Shown here in pieces: positions 8,844 through 15,653 of a stretch of DNA of 15,653 nucleotides. The notes beneath the pieces were generated by a model, which saw only the letters and a program-made list of their open reading frames with translations, was not told the origin of the DNA and did no database searches. This DNA comes from Bacteroidota bacterium (GTDB taxonomy: Bacteria; Bacteroidota; Bacteroidia; Bacteroidales; UBA1715). A program made the position numbers and the translations under genes. The stretch is taken from contig JAJUFK010000023.1 in assembly GCA_029266015.1 (NCBI GenBank), forward strand, positions 1 to 15,653, read 5' to 3'. Numbering within the stretch: position 1 is the first letter of the stretch; every line of letters begins with the position of its first letter.

Positions 8844-10085
8844 ATGTCGTTTGCATCTGTTTATTTTTCTCGTTTTCGTGTTCAAGAACCAATAATTACC
8901 GAAGTCCCCTCATCGGAATTAGGTATTATTGTTACTATACCTTGTCATAATGAACCCGATATACTTGAAACATTACAAAGTTTGGCACATTGCATTCCTC
9001 CTCCCTGTAAAACAGAAGTGATAGTAGTTGTAAATAACAGTGAAAAAGCACCTAATGAAATAGTTTATATAAATAATGTAACATACAATAATATAGTACA
9101 ATATATAAATCATTTTAATACAGAATTTATACGTTTACATTGTGTGTATGTTCCCAATATGTCTTATAAACATGCCGGTGTAGGTTTTGCGCGTAAAATT
9201 GCTATGGATGAAGCAACTCATAGATTTGCATATACCAATAATCATAAGGGTATTATTGCATCATTAGATGCAGATTGCACTGTACATCAGTCTTATTTGT
9301 TGTCTATTTATCAAACATTTACATCGTACGATTGTGGTATTGCTCCAATCTATTTCGAACACCCGCTATCAGGTAATTTATCATATTATCAATATTTTGC
9401 AATTGCTCAATATGAGCTTTACTTACGATGGTATGTTTATATGCTGCGCTCTATAGGTTTTCCTTTTGCTCATCATACTGTGGGATCTAGTTTTGCCGTA
9501 CGTGCCGATGCTTATTGCAGGCAGGGTGGAATGAATAAACGTCAAGCAGGTGAAGATTTTTATTTTTTACAAAAAATGTACGAAGCAGAACAAGTTTCCT
9601 CAATTACAAATACTACAGTATATCCATCTGCGCGGGTTTCTCATCGTGTTCCTTTTGGAACAGGCTATGCTATGCAAACCCTTATGAATAGTGCTGATAA
9701 TATATATTATGTGTACAATCCCTACAGTTTTTACCCATTGAATGATTTTTTTACTAGAATAAATGAACTTTATAAATGTAATTCTGAAAGATGTATACAG
9801 TTCTATAAATCATTACACTATACTATACAACTGTATGTTTCACTTGAAGTTTTTGAGGCTAAAATTTTAGAATGTAATACACATTCTCGGTCAAAAGATT
9901 TTTTTGTAAAACGATTTTTTTTGTGGTTTAATGGGTTTATGATATTCAAATATCTCAATTTTGTACATACTAAAGGATTTTTTGAAAAAATTTCTATTCA
10001 ACATGCTGCTTCACAAACACTAGAGTTGGATTCAAATGTGTTTGAATTGCTTAAAATGTATAGAAAAATAGATAGAAATGGATAA
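8844..10085 (+). CDS. Family-2 (GT-A) glycosyltransferase
   Basis: The protein has 413 residues. It begins with a GT-A nucleotide-sugar binding region (LGIIVTIPCHNEPDILETL, about 27-45), followed by a strand-turn VIVVVNNS. The DxD metal/sugar-nucleotide motif is DAD at 142-144 (IIASLDADC). The acceptor-side acidic motif GEDFYFLQK has E237/D238, preceded by GSSFAVRADAY. No clear transmembrane helix is seen, so it is a cytosolic or peripheral enzyme that would add a sugar to a lipid, glycan or protein acceptor. The C-terminal 150 residues are aromatic-rich and not assignable. It starts 2 nt after the TatD-like gene and ends only 4 nt from the convergent DUF151 gene, leaving no room for a separate terminator. 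Donor and acceptor cannot be inferred. Confidence 0.88.
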   Translation: MSFASVYFSRFRVQEPIITEVPSSELGIIVTIPCHNEPDILETLQSLAHCIPPPCKTEVIVVVNNSEKAPNEIVYINNVTYNNIVQYINHFNTEFIRLHCVYVPNMSYKHAGVGFARKIAMDEATHRFAYTNNHKGIIASLDADCTVHQSYLLSIYQTFTSYDCGIAPIYFEHPLSGNLSYYQYFAIAQYELYLRWYVYMLRSIGFPFAHHTVGSSFAVRADAYCRQGGMNKRQAGEDFYFLQKMYEAEQVSSITNTTVYPSARVSHRVPFGTGYAMQTLMNSADNIYYVYNPYSFYPLNDFFTRINELYKCNSERCIQFYKSLHYTIQLYVSLEVFEAKILECNTHSRSKDFFVKRFFLWFNGFMIFKYLNFVHTKGFFEKISIQHAASQTLELDSNVFELLKMYRKIDRNG

Positions 10086-10089
10086 ATCA

Positions 10090-10683
10090 TTATTGCATTT
10101 CGCTTCTTCGTTTAATTTCATCACGAATTTTAGAAGCTTTTTCATAATCTTCTTCTTGAATTGCTTGATTGAGCATATGTTTTAAATCGTCATCAGATTC
10201 AAAAGCTAAACTATTTTGTTCGTCAGAAGTTTCAGATTCATTTTTTTCTTGAGCTTCTTGATGTTTTCTTTCCAAATCTAATACTATACCGGCACGTAAA
10301 ATTACATCACCGGTGGTATATATAGGACTATTGAAGCGTACAGCAAGAGCAACAGCATCGGAGGTTCGTGAATCTATTTCAACAATCTTATCATTTTGTT
10401 TTACTACTATTTTTGAATAAAAAATACCTTCTTGTAATTTGTAAATAATAACTTCTTCCAAAGAAATTTCGAATTCAAAAGCTAAACTGCGAAATAAGTC
10501 GTGAGTGAGCGGACGAGGTGCTTTCATGTTTTCTAACTCTATGGCAATTGCCTGTGCTTCTGTTCCACCAATTATAATAGGTATACGACGTTCGCCTTCT
10601 TCTTCAACTAAAATTAATACATAGGCATTATCTTGTGTTTGACTAAATGACAATCCTAAAATATTTAACTTTACTTTCTGCAT
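10090..10683 (-). CDS. Bifunctional nuclease family protein (DUF151) with C-terminal UVR domain
   Basis: The protein has 197 residues. The BFN/DUF151 domain spans about residues 1-135, with family landmarks RRIPIIIGGTEAQAIAIEL (33-51), RPLTHDLF (57-64), and the acidic DSRTSDAVALAVR segment (104-116) thought to form the nuclease site. A short acidic, Gln-rich linker follows (about 138-163). The C-terminal 30 residues (LKHMLNQAIQEEDYEKASKI) match the UVR motif shared by UvrB and UvrC, which mediates protein contacts. This fusion is common in Bacteroidota. Related proteins have been shown to have DNase and RNase activity, but the role in these bacteria is unclear. A -7-like TATCTTTG lies 18 nt upstream of the ATG. 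Confidence 0.92.
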   Translation of the reverse strand: MQKVKLNILGLSFSQTQDNAYVLILVEEEGERRIPIIIGGTEAQAIAIELENMKAPRPLTHDLFRSLAFEFEISLEEVIIYKLQEGIFYSKIVVKQNDKIVEIDSRTSDAVALAVRFNSPIYTTGDVILRAGIVLDLERKHQEAQEKNESETSDEQNSLAFESDDDLKHMLNQAIQEEDYEKASKIRDEIKRRSEMQ

Positions 10684-10700
10684 ATCTAAAATTTACTGTT

Positions 10701-10708
10701 CAAAGATA
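10701..10708 (-). promoter_or_regulatory. Possible -7 element for the DUF151 gene
   Basis: On the minus strand this reads TATCTTTG, an exact fit to the Bacteroidota TAnnTTTG -7 consensus. It would place the transcript start about 10-15 nt before the DUF151 ATG. No clean TTTG is found at the usual -33 distance. The site also forms one arm of a 7-bp inverted repeat (AAAGATA 10702-10708 with TATCTTT 10727-10733). Low confidence, because the element is short and the sequence is AT-rich. Confidence 0.3.
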
Positions 10709-10911
10709 CATGTTTTTTGATAAAAATATCTTTACGGTTATTTAAAAATTTTCACTGAGAGTAATTGCTTGAAAAATTGAGTATATAAAATCAATTGCAC
10801 GTACTGTTTTAATGGAAAAAGATACGTTATAATTTTCAATTTGTATCCATTGTATGGTTTATTTAAGGAGTACAAGTCTAAAAAAATAAGCAAACAAGAA
10901 AACAAAACATA

Positions 10912-10948
10912 AAGACTTGGTTGTCTTATTCTGGCGAAGAGTTCGCTA
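10912..10948 (-). terminator. Tandem hairpins after the small lipoprotein gene
   Basis: Just downstream of the lipoprotein stop (minus strand) lie two stem-loops. The first has GCGAA/TTCGC arms (10934-10938 and 10942-10946) with a 3-nt loop, extendable to 7 bp with a G-U pair. The second has AAGAC/GTCTT arms (10912-10916 and 10923-10927) with a 6-nt loop. A T-rich stretch follows on the minus strand after the second stem, interrupted by other bases. This is plausible as a transcription end or a 3'-end stabiliser, but it lacks a perfect U-run. Confidence 0.35.
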
Positions 10949-10954
10949 AAAACA

Positions 10955-11434
10955 CTATAAGGTTGAATCTGTCCCCATATATTTTAAATGGAATTCTATA
11001 CCTTTTGAGCCATGTCCATTGTTGAGAGTTTCTCCACAACTTAAATACGGAGGAGGTGATGAACCTTTCATACCTTCCATATTGGTACTTGTAAATGTGC
11101 CGTGAATATCAATACATCCATTTCCAATATACGATGTCATATAAACATGAACTCCATCTACATGTCCGGTAACTACACCTTGTACCGCACCAGATGCTAA
11201 ATACACTTGTAAATATCCGGTAACATTTTTATTATTATCCATTTCAATATTCAATAACATGTCCATTGTTGCTATGTTAGAACAACTTAGGTTGTTGTCG
11301 CTTGAAGTTAAAGTACCAAACCATACACCAGTAATATCACGTGCAGGAGATAGTCCTCCATTATCATTACAGCCACTAAATGAAACAGTAATACTTAACA
11401 CTAGGATTGCAAAATAAACAACTTTATTTTTCAT
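10955..11434 (-). CDS. Small lipoprotein of unknown function
   Basis: The protein has 159 residues. A Lys-containing N-terminus and hydrophobic core lead to a lipobox ending at Cys22 (VSFSGC), so the mature protein should be a lipid-anchored envelope protein. The mature part starts with a Asn/Asp/Gly-rich spacer, then DITGVWFGTL, a pattern common at the first strand of lipocalin-like small beta-barrels. Alternating hydrophobic strands follow (LLNIEMDNNKNVTGYLQVYL; GVVTGHVDGVHVYMTSYI). Three more cysteines in the mature part (about residues 51, 107 and 133) may form disulfides. No family can be named with confidence. It stands alone, with tandem hairpins behind it and an unusual G+C-rich hairpin block in its 5' region. 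Confidence 0.75.
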   Translation of the reverse strand: MKNKVVYFAILVLSITVSFSGCNDNGGLSPARDITGVWFGTLTSSDNNLSCSNIATMDMLLNIEMDNNKNVTGYLQVYLASGAVQGVVTGHVDGVHVYMTSYIGNGCIDIHGTFTSTNMEGMKGSSPPPYLSCGETLNNGHGSKGIEFHLKYMGTDSTL

Positions 11435-11455
11435 TTTGTTTCATTTCAAATTTTC

Positions 11456-11518
11456 CTACTCATAAGACTTTTCGGTTTCGCCCCGTTTTTTTGAGTGGGT
11501 TCTCGTCTCCACTTTCAT
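11456..11518 (-). other. G+C-rich hairpin-forming island upstream of the lipoprotein gene
   Basis: Bases 11471-11513 are about half G+C in a region that is otherwise strongly AT-rich. They contain an AGTGG/CCACT stem (11494-11498 with 11509-11513, 10-nt loop) and a small CGG/CCG stem (11473-11475 with 11483-11485), separated by a run of seven T. On the minus strand the block also encodes a 20-codon ATG-to-stop reading frame (start 11518, stop at 11456-11458) with a very basic and acidic, non-membrane peptide. It could be a structured 5' leader of the lipoprotein mRNA, an intergenic repeat, or a terminal piece of a decayed insertion element. I recognise no known riboswitch in it. Confidence 0.35.
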
Positions 11519-11543
11519 TAATTCAATAAGTACAGATAAAACT

Positions 11544-11559
11544 ACAGAATTTTTTCTGT
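11544..11559. repeat. Short perfect inverted repeat
   Basis: ACAGAA and TTCTGT form a 6-bp perfect stem with a TTTT loop. It lies between the transposase relic and the G+C-rich island, outside any gene. It may be an end of the decayed element, an operator, or chance in AT-rich DNA. Confidence 0.3.
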
Positions 11560-11636
11560 TTATTAGAGAATTATTTAAGAAACTTTTTGGAGATTTTATG
11601 AAATATAAAATTCAAACAGTTTCTAAAAATCAAACC

Positions 11637-11864
11637 TTACAACGTCTGCAATATAATTCGCTCTATTTCAATTTTTTTGTCGAAACTTATATCGCCTTGA
11701 CTTTGCACACATTCTAAAAGTTTTTTCTTAAAACTCCAGCAAGTCATTTGTCGTAATTCGAGTTTTTGAGATAATTCGTGCGATGAAATTTCTTTGGCAT
11801 TGCATACAATATATGCAATATAAAATGCTTTGGGGTAGTTTGTGTTAATTGTTGTATAAAATTC
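11637..11864 (-). pseudogene. Relic of an IS1595-type (ISXO2-like) transposase
   Basis: Reading on from the XRE stop codon in the same frame, 76 codons stay open to a TAA at 11637-11639, with no usable start codon near the 5' end. The text FYIAYIVCNAKEISSHELSQ followed by KLELRQMTCWSFKKKL is the helical HTH-like segment that, in IS1595-family transposases, lies between the N-terminal zinc ribbon and the DDE domain (pattern: FxxAYxxxxxKxISSxELxxxLxLRQxTCWxFKxK). The zinc ribbon is missing upstream. The DDE part is missing downstream: the fragment ends just where the first catalytic motif (usually VDE) is expected, and shows IEIER instead. I read it as a degraded fragment, not an active gene. 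The assignment is from pattern memory and needs a profile search. Confidence 0.6.
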
Positions 11865-12182
11865 TTATTCCACAATAATAATCTTTTGTTTTAAAAGCAC
11901 ATTAATCTCTTTCAATAATTGAATTTCATTTTTCAACACTTCAATTTCTTTTTTGTCATGTGAATTTGATATGTACAACGTAAAAAAATCAAATTCCAAA
12001 ATCTCGGAAATTTTCAAAAGTAAATCAGTATCTATTGATTTGCGATTAAAAACATGATATATATTTTCTCTTGATTTATTAATTCTTTTAGCAAATTCAG
12101 TTACAGTAAGCCCTTTGCTTATAAATACAGTATGAATATGTTTACCTATATGAACGTCTTTCATGTAAACAAAATTCAACAC
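11865..12182 (-). CDS. Small XRE-type helix-turn-helix regulator with C-terminal coiled coil
   Basis: The protein has 105 residues. The HTH domain covers about residues 13-70: LTVTEFAKRINKSRENIYHV forms the helix-turn-helix core, followed by the conserved RKSIDTDLLLKISEILEFDF. The C-terminal 30 residues (KKEIEVLKNEIQLLKEINVL) form a likely dimerising coiled coil. This XRE plus coiled-coil layout is common in Bacteroidota. The second Met (residue 7, ATG at 12162-12164) starts the usual MKDVHIGKHI sequence and may be the true start. The gene is divergent from the secreted-protein operon, with 133 nt between the annotated starts, so control of that operon or self-control is plausible but unproven. 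The transposase relic follows its stop codon directly in the same frame. Confidence 0.85.
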   Translation of the reverse strand: MLNFVYMKDVHIGKHIHTVFISKGLTVTEFAKRINKSRENIYHVFNRKSIDTDLLLKISEILEFDFFTLYISNSHDKKEIEVLKNEIQLLKEINVLLKQKIIIVE

Positions 12183-12232
12183 TTTTGTTAACGATTACAG
12201 CTAAAAACAGTAAAAATAATTTATCAATTTCG

Positions 12233-12262
12233 TTTGTTTTATTTAACATTTTTATATTTTTG
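12233..12262 (+). promoter_or_regulatory. Bacteroidota sigma-ABfr-type promoter of the secreted-protein operon
   Basis: TTTG at 12233-12236 and TATTTTTG at 12255-12262 match the -33 (TTTG) and -7 (TAnnTTTG) consensus exactly, with an 18-nt spacer. The start of transcription should fall near 12268-12271, giving a 5' leader of about 45-50 nt before the ATG at 12316. This is the best promoter in the window and suggests that the downstream genes are transcribed by the main sigma factor. Confidence 0.7.
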
Positions 12263-12277
12263 CTTAATCAAACACAT

Positions 12278-12285
12278 CAAAATTA
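12278..12285 (-). promoter_or_regulatory. Possible -7 element for the XRE regulator
   Basis: On the minus strand this reads TAATTTTG, an exact TAnnTTTG match. Only TTTT, not TTTG, lies at the right distance upstream. If it is real, the XRE transcript would start near 12271 and overlap the divergent promoter at 12233-12262, so the two transcripts could interfere. Low confidence. Confidence 0.28.
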
Positions 12286-12315
12286 CATTTTTACTAATCT
12301 CTAAAACACCTCTTT

Positions 12316-13620
12316 ATGAAAAAATCATGTATATTCACAGTAGCATTTGCAGTATTATTATTTATATCAAGCATTAGTTTTGCAGACACATACGACCCGA
12401 ACAAATCGTATGTAAAAAACGAAGAAACTACAATTACCATTAATGGAATTCTTGTAACAGTAGTATATTTAAACGAGAGTCCTTCATCAAATTTTAATCC
12501 TTCAACACCCTATGACCCTAATAATGGGTGGTTATGGAGTATTTCAAAAAATTATACAGGCGAATGGGTGCCATATCATTATGCATTGTTTGCTGACAAA
12601 CCAACAACTGTAACATTTTCGGGGCTTACATACCAACTTACTCAAGAAGTGTGGCCAAACACTCCAAATCCTAGTGCAGCAACATGGGCATGGACTTGTT
12701 TAAACTGTTCTAATATTGTTACATGTTCTAACAATATAACTACCGACTATTTTCCTATAGCTCTTGCAAAACAAAATAATGGTAAAGATAATACAACACC
12801 TCCAAATGCTTCGGGAGGTGCCGGTATAGTTGCGGGACAAGATGGTAATTTTTTAAACATTAACCAAATACGAAGCTGCAATACACCTCTTGCATTATAC
12901 AACAATGATATTTATTTTCGTGACGGTTGCGACCCTCATGCAGGTTTAGGCTATTATGGTATAGCAGACAATACCAATGTATCTGCTCCTCAAAAACGAC
13001 TATTTGCCGATAATGACACCGATGGACCTGTATTATATGGATGGAAAGGCGGAGCACTTGGAATACGGCAACGAACTAATTTAAGTTCTGTAAATGGCCC
13101 ACATATAGAAAAAATAGCTTTACAATGGACTCCAAGCGATGTTTTAATTGGTTCATCTACGTTACCTATGAATTTAAAAACGTATGGACCAATTTTAAGC
13201 TATAATATTCAAGATGCTAAATATGGTATATTTTTTACAGGAACAAATAATGGTAGAATAATTTCTGTAAACAATTCAACAACAGGTCAAACTGTTTTTA
13301 GATTGTATGGAAATGGAGAATTACGAACTAAAAAAATATGGGCAGAATCTATAGATGTTGTTGCAAGTGTACAATGGCCTGATTATGTTTTCAAAAAAGA
13401 TTATGCATTAATGAGTTTACAAAATTTAGAATTATTTATAGCACAACATAGCCATTTACCTGAAGTACCTACCGAACAACAAGTAGCTGAACAAGGTATA
13501 AATGTAGCCGAAATGAATGCGATACTCCTTAAAAAAATAGAAGAGCTTACATTGTATATTATTGATTTACAAAAACAAATTGAAGCTACAAATGCAAAAG
13601 TTGATAGTTTAGATAAATAA
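12316..13620 (+). CDS. Exported protein with tail-fibre-like C-terminal module
   Basis: The protein has 434 residues. It has a clear Sec signal peptide (MKKSCIFTVAFAVLLFISS, likely cleaved after SFA at 23). The middle (about 25-340) is beta-rich and rich in Asn, Thr and Gly, with a Trp/Cys cluster (WAWTCLNCSNIVTC, about 124-137), and is not assignable to a named family. The C-terminal 85 residues carry the module often found at the end of Bacteroidota exported proteins annotated as tail-fibre-like: WPDYVFKKDYALMSLQNLE, HSHLPEVPT (378-386), GINVAEMN, then a coiled coil (LLKKIEELTLYIIDLQKQIE). There is no T9SS sorting tail, so release through T9SS is not expected from this chain alone. It is first in an operon, 20 nt before the next gene, behind a strong promoter. 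The function is unknown; a trimeric surface or matrix protein is one guess. Confidence 0.82.
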   Translation: MKKSCIFTVAFAVLLFISSISFADTYDPNKSYVKNEETTITINGILVTVVYLNESPSSNFNPSTPYDPNNGWLWSISKNYTGEWVPYHYALFADKPTTVTFSGLTYQLTQEVWPNTPNPSAATWAWTCLNCSNIVTCSNNITTDYFPIALAKQNNGKDNTTPPNASGGAGIVAGQDGNFLNINQIRSCNTPLALYNNDIYFRDGCDPHAGLGYYGIADNTNVSAPQKRLFADNDTDGPVLYGWKGGALGIRQRTNLSSVNGPHIEKIALQWTPSDVLIGSSTLPMNLKTYGPILSYNIQDAKYGIFFTGTNNGRIISVNNSTTGQTVFRLYGNGELRTKKIWAESIDVVASVQWPDYVFKKDYALMSLQNLELFIAQHSHLPEVPTEQQVAEQGINVAEMNAILLKKIEELTLYIIDLQKQIEATNAKVDSLDK

Positions 13621-13640
13621 CATGTAATTCTAAAGAAATT

Positions 13641-15653
13641 ATGAAAAAAATAATTATAATACTACTATATTTGTGTAGCACTTTTGTAAGTAATCACATG
13701 TACGCACAAACTACACAAGAAAATTTAGAAAAATACTGGCTATACAGAGACAGATTGCGAAAACATTTTATAGTAATTAGCCCTCATGATGAATTTGGAA
13801 CTAATATTCCGTTTTTTTATCATTCTTATGAAGGTGATAATAGAAAAGGTTTAACTATAGGTGATGGGAACGATGGATTACAATATTATATAGGAATGTT
13901 AGCAACGGAATATGCTCTTTTACAAAAATATACCATGGATGTAACCCAAACACGCAATGAATTATTGTATGCTCTAAAAGCTGTTGAACGACTTGATAAA
14001 TTTGCTGAATGCCAATTTAGACAATTACCAAATATACGTAATTCAGGGGATGGGACTGGAACAAATACAAATAATTATTATTCGCAAATACCAAACACAA
14101 ATCAATATCAAGAAGGCGATTTGAATGGTTTTTTTATTCGTGATGATATTGGCAAAGATTTTATTGAGAGATATCCTTATTTAAAATCATATGGTGAAGT
14201 ACGTTCTACATTTGTCATGGGGCATGGAAGAAACATGCCGTATGAAGAAAGTAAAGATAATGTATGGAATTATTTGCCCAATTTAGCTTTAGTATATGTG
14301 CTTGTTGACGACCCCATTATTCAACAAAAAGTAAAAGATATAACTTTTAGAATGATAAAACACATGCATTACAACATGACGAATCGAGTTTATTATCCAT
14401 GTGGACTTTTTAGTGATTGTTTCCCTGGAGAATGGAGAACTATGACTACTCCCACTTGGAGAATTATGAACCCAGTAACTGGATTTATGGCTGTTGATGG
14501 AGCTGCAGTTGAAGAAATTCTTATAGGTAACGGTAATCTTGATGGCTTTAACTATGGATTTGCTGAAGCAGGAAATTTTATTATTAAAAATTCAGAATAC
14601 CCAAATTTGCATTTTGGTGCATCTCAAGAAATTGGTCGCGAAAATTGGTTTTATTTTTATAATGGATTTGCAGGAATATGGTCATCTCGCACACCTCATT
14701 CTAGTTTGGCAACAGTTGGCGGCAATAACACTATATATTCAAATTATGCTGCTGGTACTATTATGCACGCTTTGTTAGCTACTCTTTTTGTTGATATTGG
14801 CAAAAGCCCATCAAAACTAGAACATTTACCTCTCATACGCAAACTTATAGTAGAATATCAAATGAAGAAAGGGATGTACGATAATTATGAAGATTTACAA
14901 GTATTTAATGAATATAAAAGTTCCAAAAATTTACTATCTTTCTACGAAAATTTACTAAACGAAGCTCCTATTTGCGGTCCAGTAAATTATGGCCCAGATA
15001 AGTATCGGGTAATTAATTGGAGTGTTGATAATAGATTGACTAATAGTGGACAAATTAAAGAATTAAACCCGAAACCTGATGGTTCTGATCCATATCGTGT
15101 AAAAATTGATAACGCATGGAATAATGGAGTATATAATGGTATTGACTATATGCTTTTACATAATTTATATTGGTTATGTTTTGCCCCACCTTCAGAACCT
15201 TATACGGTGAATTGCACAAATTATTTTCCAAATATTCATACACGCAAAATCGTTTCAAATTGTACTATTCCAGCCGATAAAACTATTACATATACAGCAA
15301 GCGAATCAATTTCGTTACAACCTGGTTTTTCGGCACAAAAAGGTTCTACATTCAAAGCAGAAATTAACACACAATGGAGGTATCAGTATACAAATCCTGC
15401 TGAATTAATTTCTTCAAATAATTGCTATTCCGGAATTCCCTATTCATTACAAAAATCGGAATCAATAACATCTGAAATTTACAATAAAATTTCTCCTTAT
15501 ACATATCCATCAGAAATTGTTGATTTACCTCTGTATGCTATTATGCCAAATCCTAATACCGGAAGTTTTACTATTAAAAATCTTCAACAAAAAAATTTCA
15601 ACATTCAAATCTATTCTATGTCAGGTGTCTTATTGGCTCAACACCAATCGTAT
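13641..15653 (+). CDS. T9SS cargo protein with helical toroid-like body and 3-coathanger domain (partial, runs off window)
   Basis: This frame is open for 671 codons from ATG 13641 to the window edge without a stop, so the gene is cut by the right boundary. It has a Sec signal peptide (MKKIIIILLYLCSTFVSNHM, probably cleaved after YA, before QTTQ). The main body, about 30-520, has repeated helical stretches with aromatic loops: GDGNDGLQYYIGMLATEYAL, LNGFFIRDDIGKDF, and near the end NGIDYMLLHNLYWL. This looks like an alpha/alpha-toroid, as in many glycan-active enzymes, and resembles uncharacterised Bacteroidota secreted proteins. About residues 540-575 (ITYTASESISLQPGFSAQKG) match the 3-coathanger stack domain. 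From about 630, LPLYAIMPNPNTGSFTIKNL and IQIYSMSGVLL are a type A T9SS sorting tail, so the protein should cross the outer membrane by T9SS and be anchored or released. No catalytic residues can be named. Confidence 0.87.
   Translation, partial: MKKIIIILLYLCSTFVSNHMYAQTTQENLEKYWLYRDRLRKHFIVISPHDEFGTNIPFFYHSYEGDNRKGLTIGDGNDGLQYYIGMLATEYALLQKYTMDVTQTRNELLYALKAVERLDKFAECQFRQLPNIRNSGDGTGTNTNNYYSQIPNTNQYQEGDLNGFFIRDDIGKDFIERYPYLKSYGEVRSTFVMGHGRNMPYEESKDNVWNYLPNLALVYVLVDDPIIQQKVKDITFRMIKHMHYNMTNRVYYPCGLFSDCFPGEWRTMTTPTWRIMNPVTGFMAVDGAAVEEILIGNGNLDGFNYGFAEAGNFIIKNSEYPNLHFGASQEIGRENWFYFYNGFAGIWSSRTPHSSLATVGGNNTIYSNYAAGTIMHALLATLFVDIGKSPSKLEHLPLIRKLIVEYQMKKGMYDNYEDLQVFNEYKSSKNLLSFYENLLNEAPICGPVNYGPDKYRVINWSVDNRLTNSGQIKELNPKPDGSDPYRVKIDNAWNNGVYNGIDYMLLHNLYWLCFAPPSEPYTVNCTNYFPNIHTRKIVSNCTIPADKTITYTASESISLQPGFSAQKGSTFKAEINTQWRYQYTNPAELISSNNCYSGIPYSLQKSESITSEIYNKISPYTYPSEIVDLPLYAIMPNPNTGSFTIKNLQQKNFNIQIYSMSGVLLAQHQSY

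Noticed and set aside
10742..10858. A 38-codon open stretch on the minus strand between two stops, with protein-like composition.
   Set aside because: It has no start codon, is short, and matches no family I recognise. A gene remnant is possible but cannot be supported.
11598..11720. A 39-codon ATG-started frame on the plus strand.
   Set aside because: It lies antisense to the transposase relic and has no promoter, ribosome-binding site or recognisable motif, so it is most likely a shadow.
14539..14778. A 79-codon plus-strand frame inside the T9SS cargo gene.
   Set aside because: It is an out-of-frame shadow. The cargo frame is open throughout and has a signal peptide and sorting tail.

Overview
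The window reads as a low-G+C Bacteroidota chromosome, probably Bacteroidales-like. The main reasons are a type IX secretion (T9SS) type A sorting tail, a 3-coathanger stack module, short Cys-anchored lipoprotein signals, an almost complete lack of Shine-Dalgarno motifs, and a textbook Bacteroidota promoter (TTTG-N18-TAnnTTTG) at 12233-12262. No rRNA, tRNA, CRISPR array or complete mobile element is visible.

Left part (67-5407, minus strand): a complete tripartite RND efflux operon transcribed as adaptor lipoprotein, then HAE1-type inner-membrane pump, then TolC-family outer-membrane channel. The junctions overlap by 1 and 4 nt, so translation is probably coupled. The key proton-relay residues of the pump are all present. 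No dedicated regulator lies in the window.

Centre (5504-10683): a thioredoxin and a DUF58/vWA protein run leftward. A divergent group runs rightward: a CapA-type metallophosphatase, a TatD-type metal hydrolase and a family-2 glycosyltransferase, with gaps of 8 and 2 nt. The glycosyltransferase converges, with a 4-nt gap, on a bifunctional-nuclease (DUF151) gene that carries a C-terminal UVR domain. These are ordinary housekeeping or envelope genes.

Right part (10684-15653): an accessory-looking region. It holds a small lipoprotein of unknown role, a locally G+C-rich hairpin-forming island (11456-11518), an unlisted relic of an IS1595-type transposase (11637-11864) and a small XRE-type regulator. 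Divergent from the regulator, and behind the strong promoter, is a two-gene secreted-protein operon. Its first product has the Bacteroidota tail-fibre-like C-terminal module. The second is a large cargo protein with a helical, toroid-like body, a 3-coathanger domain and a T9SS tail; it runs off the right edge of the window. Its function is unknown, and this pair with its neighbouring regulator is the least explained part of the window.
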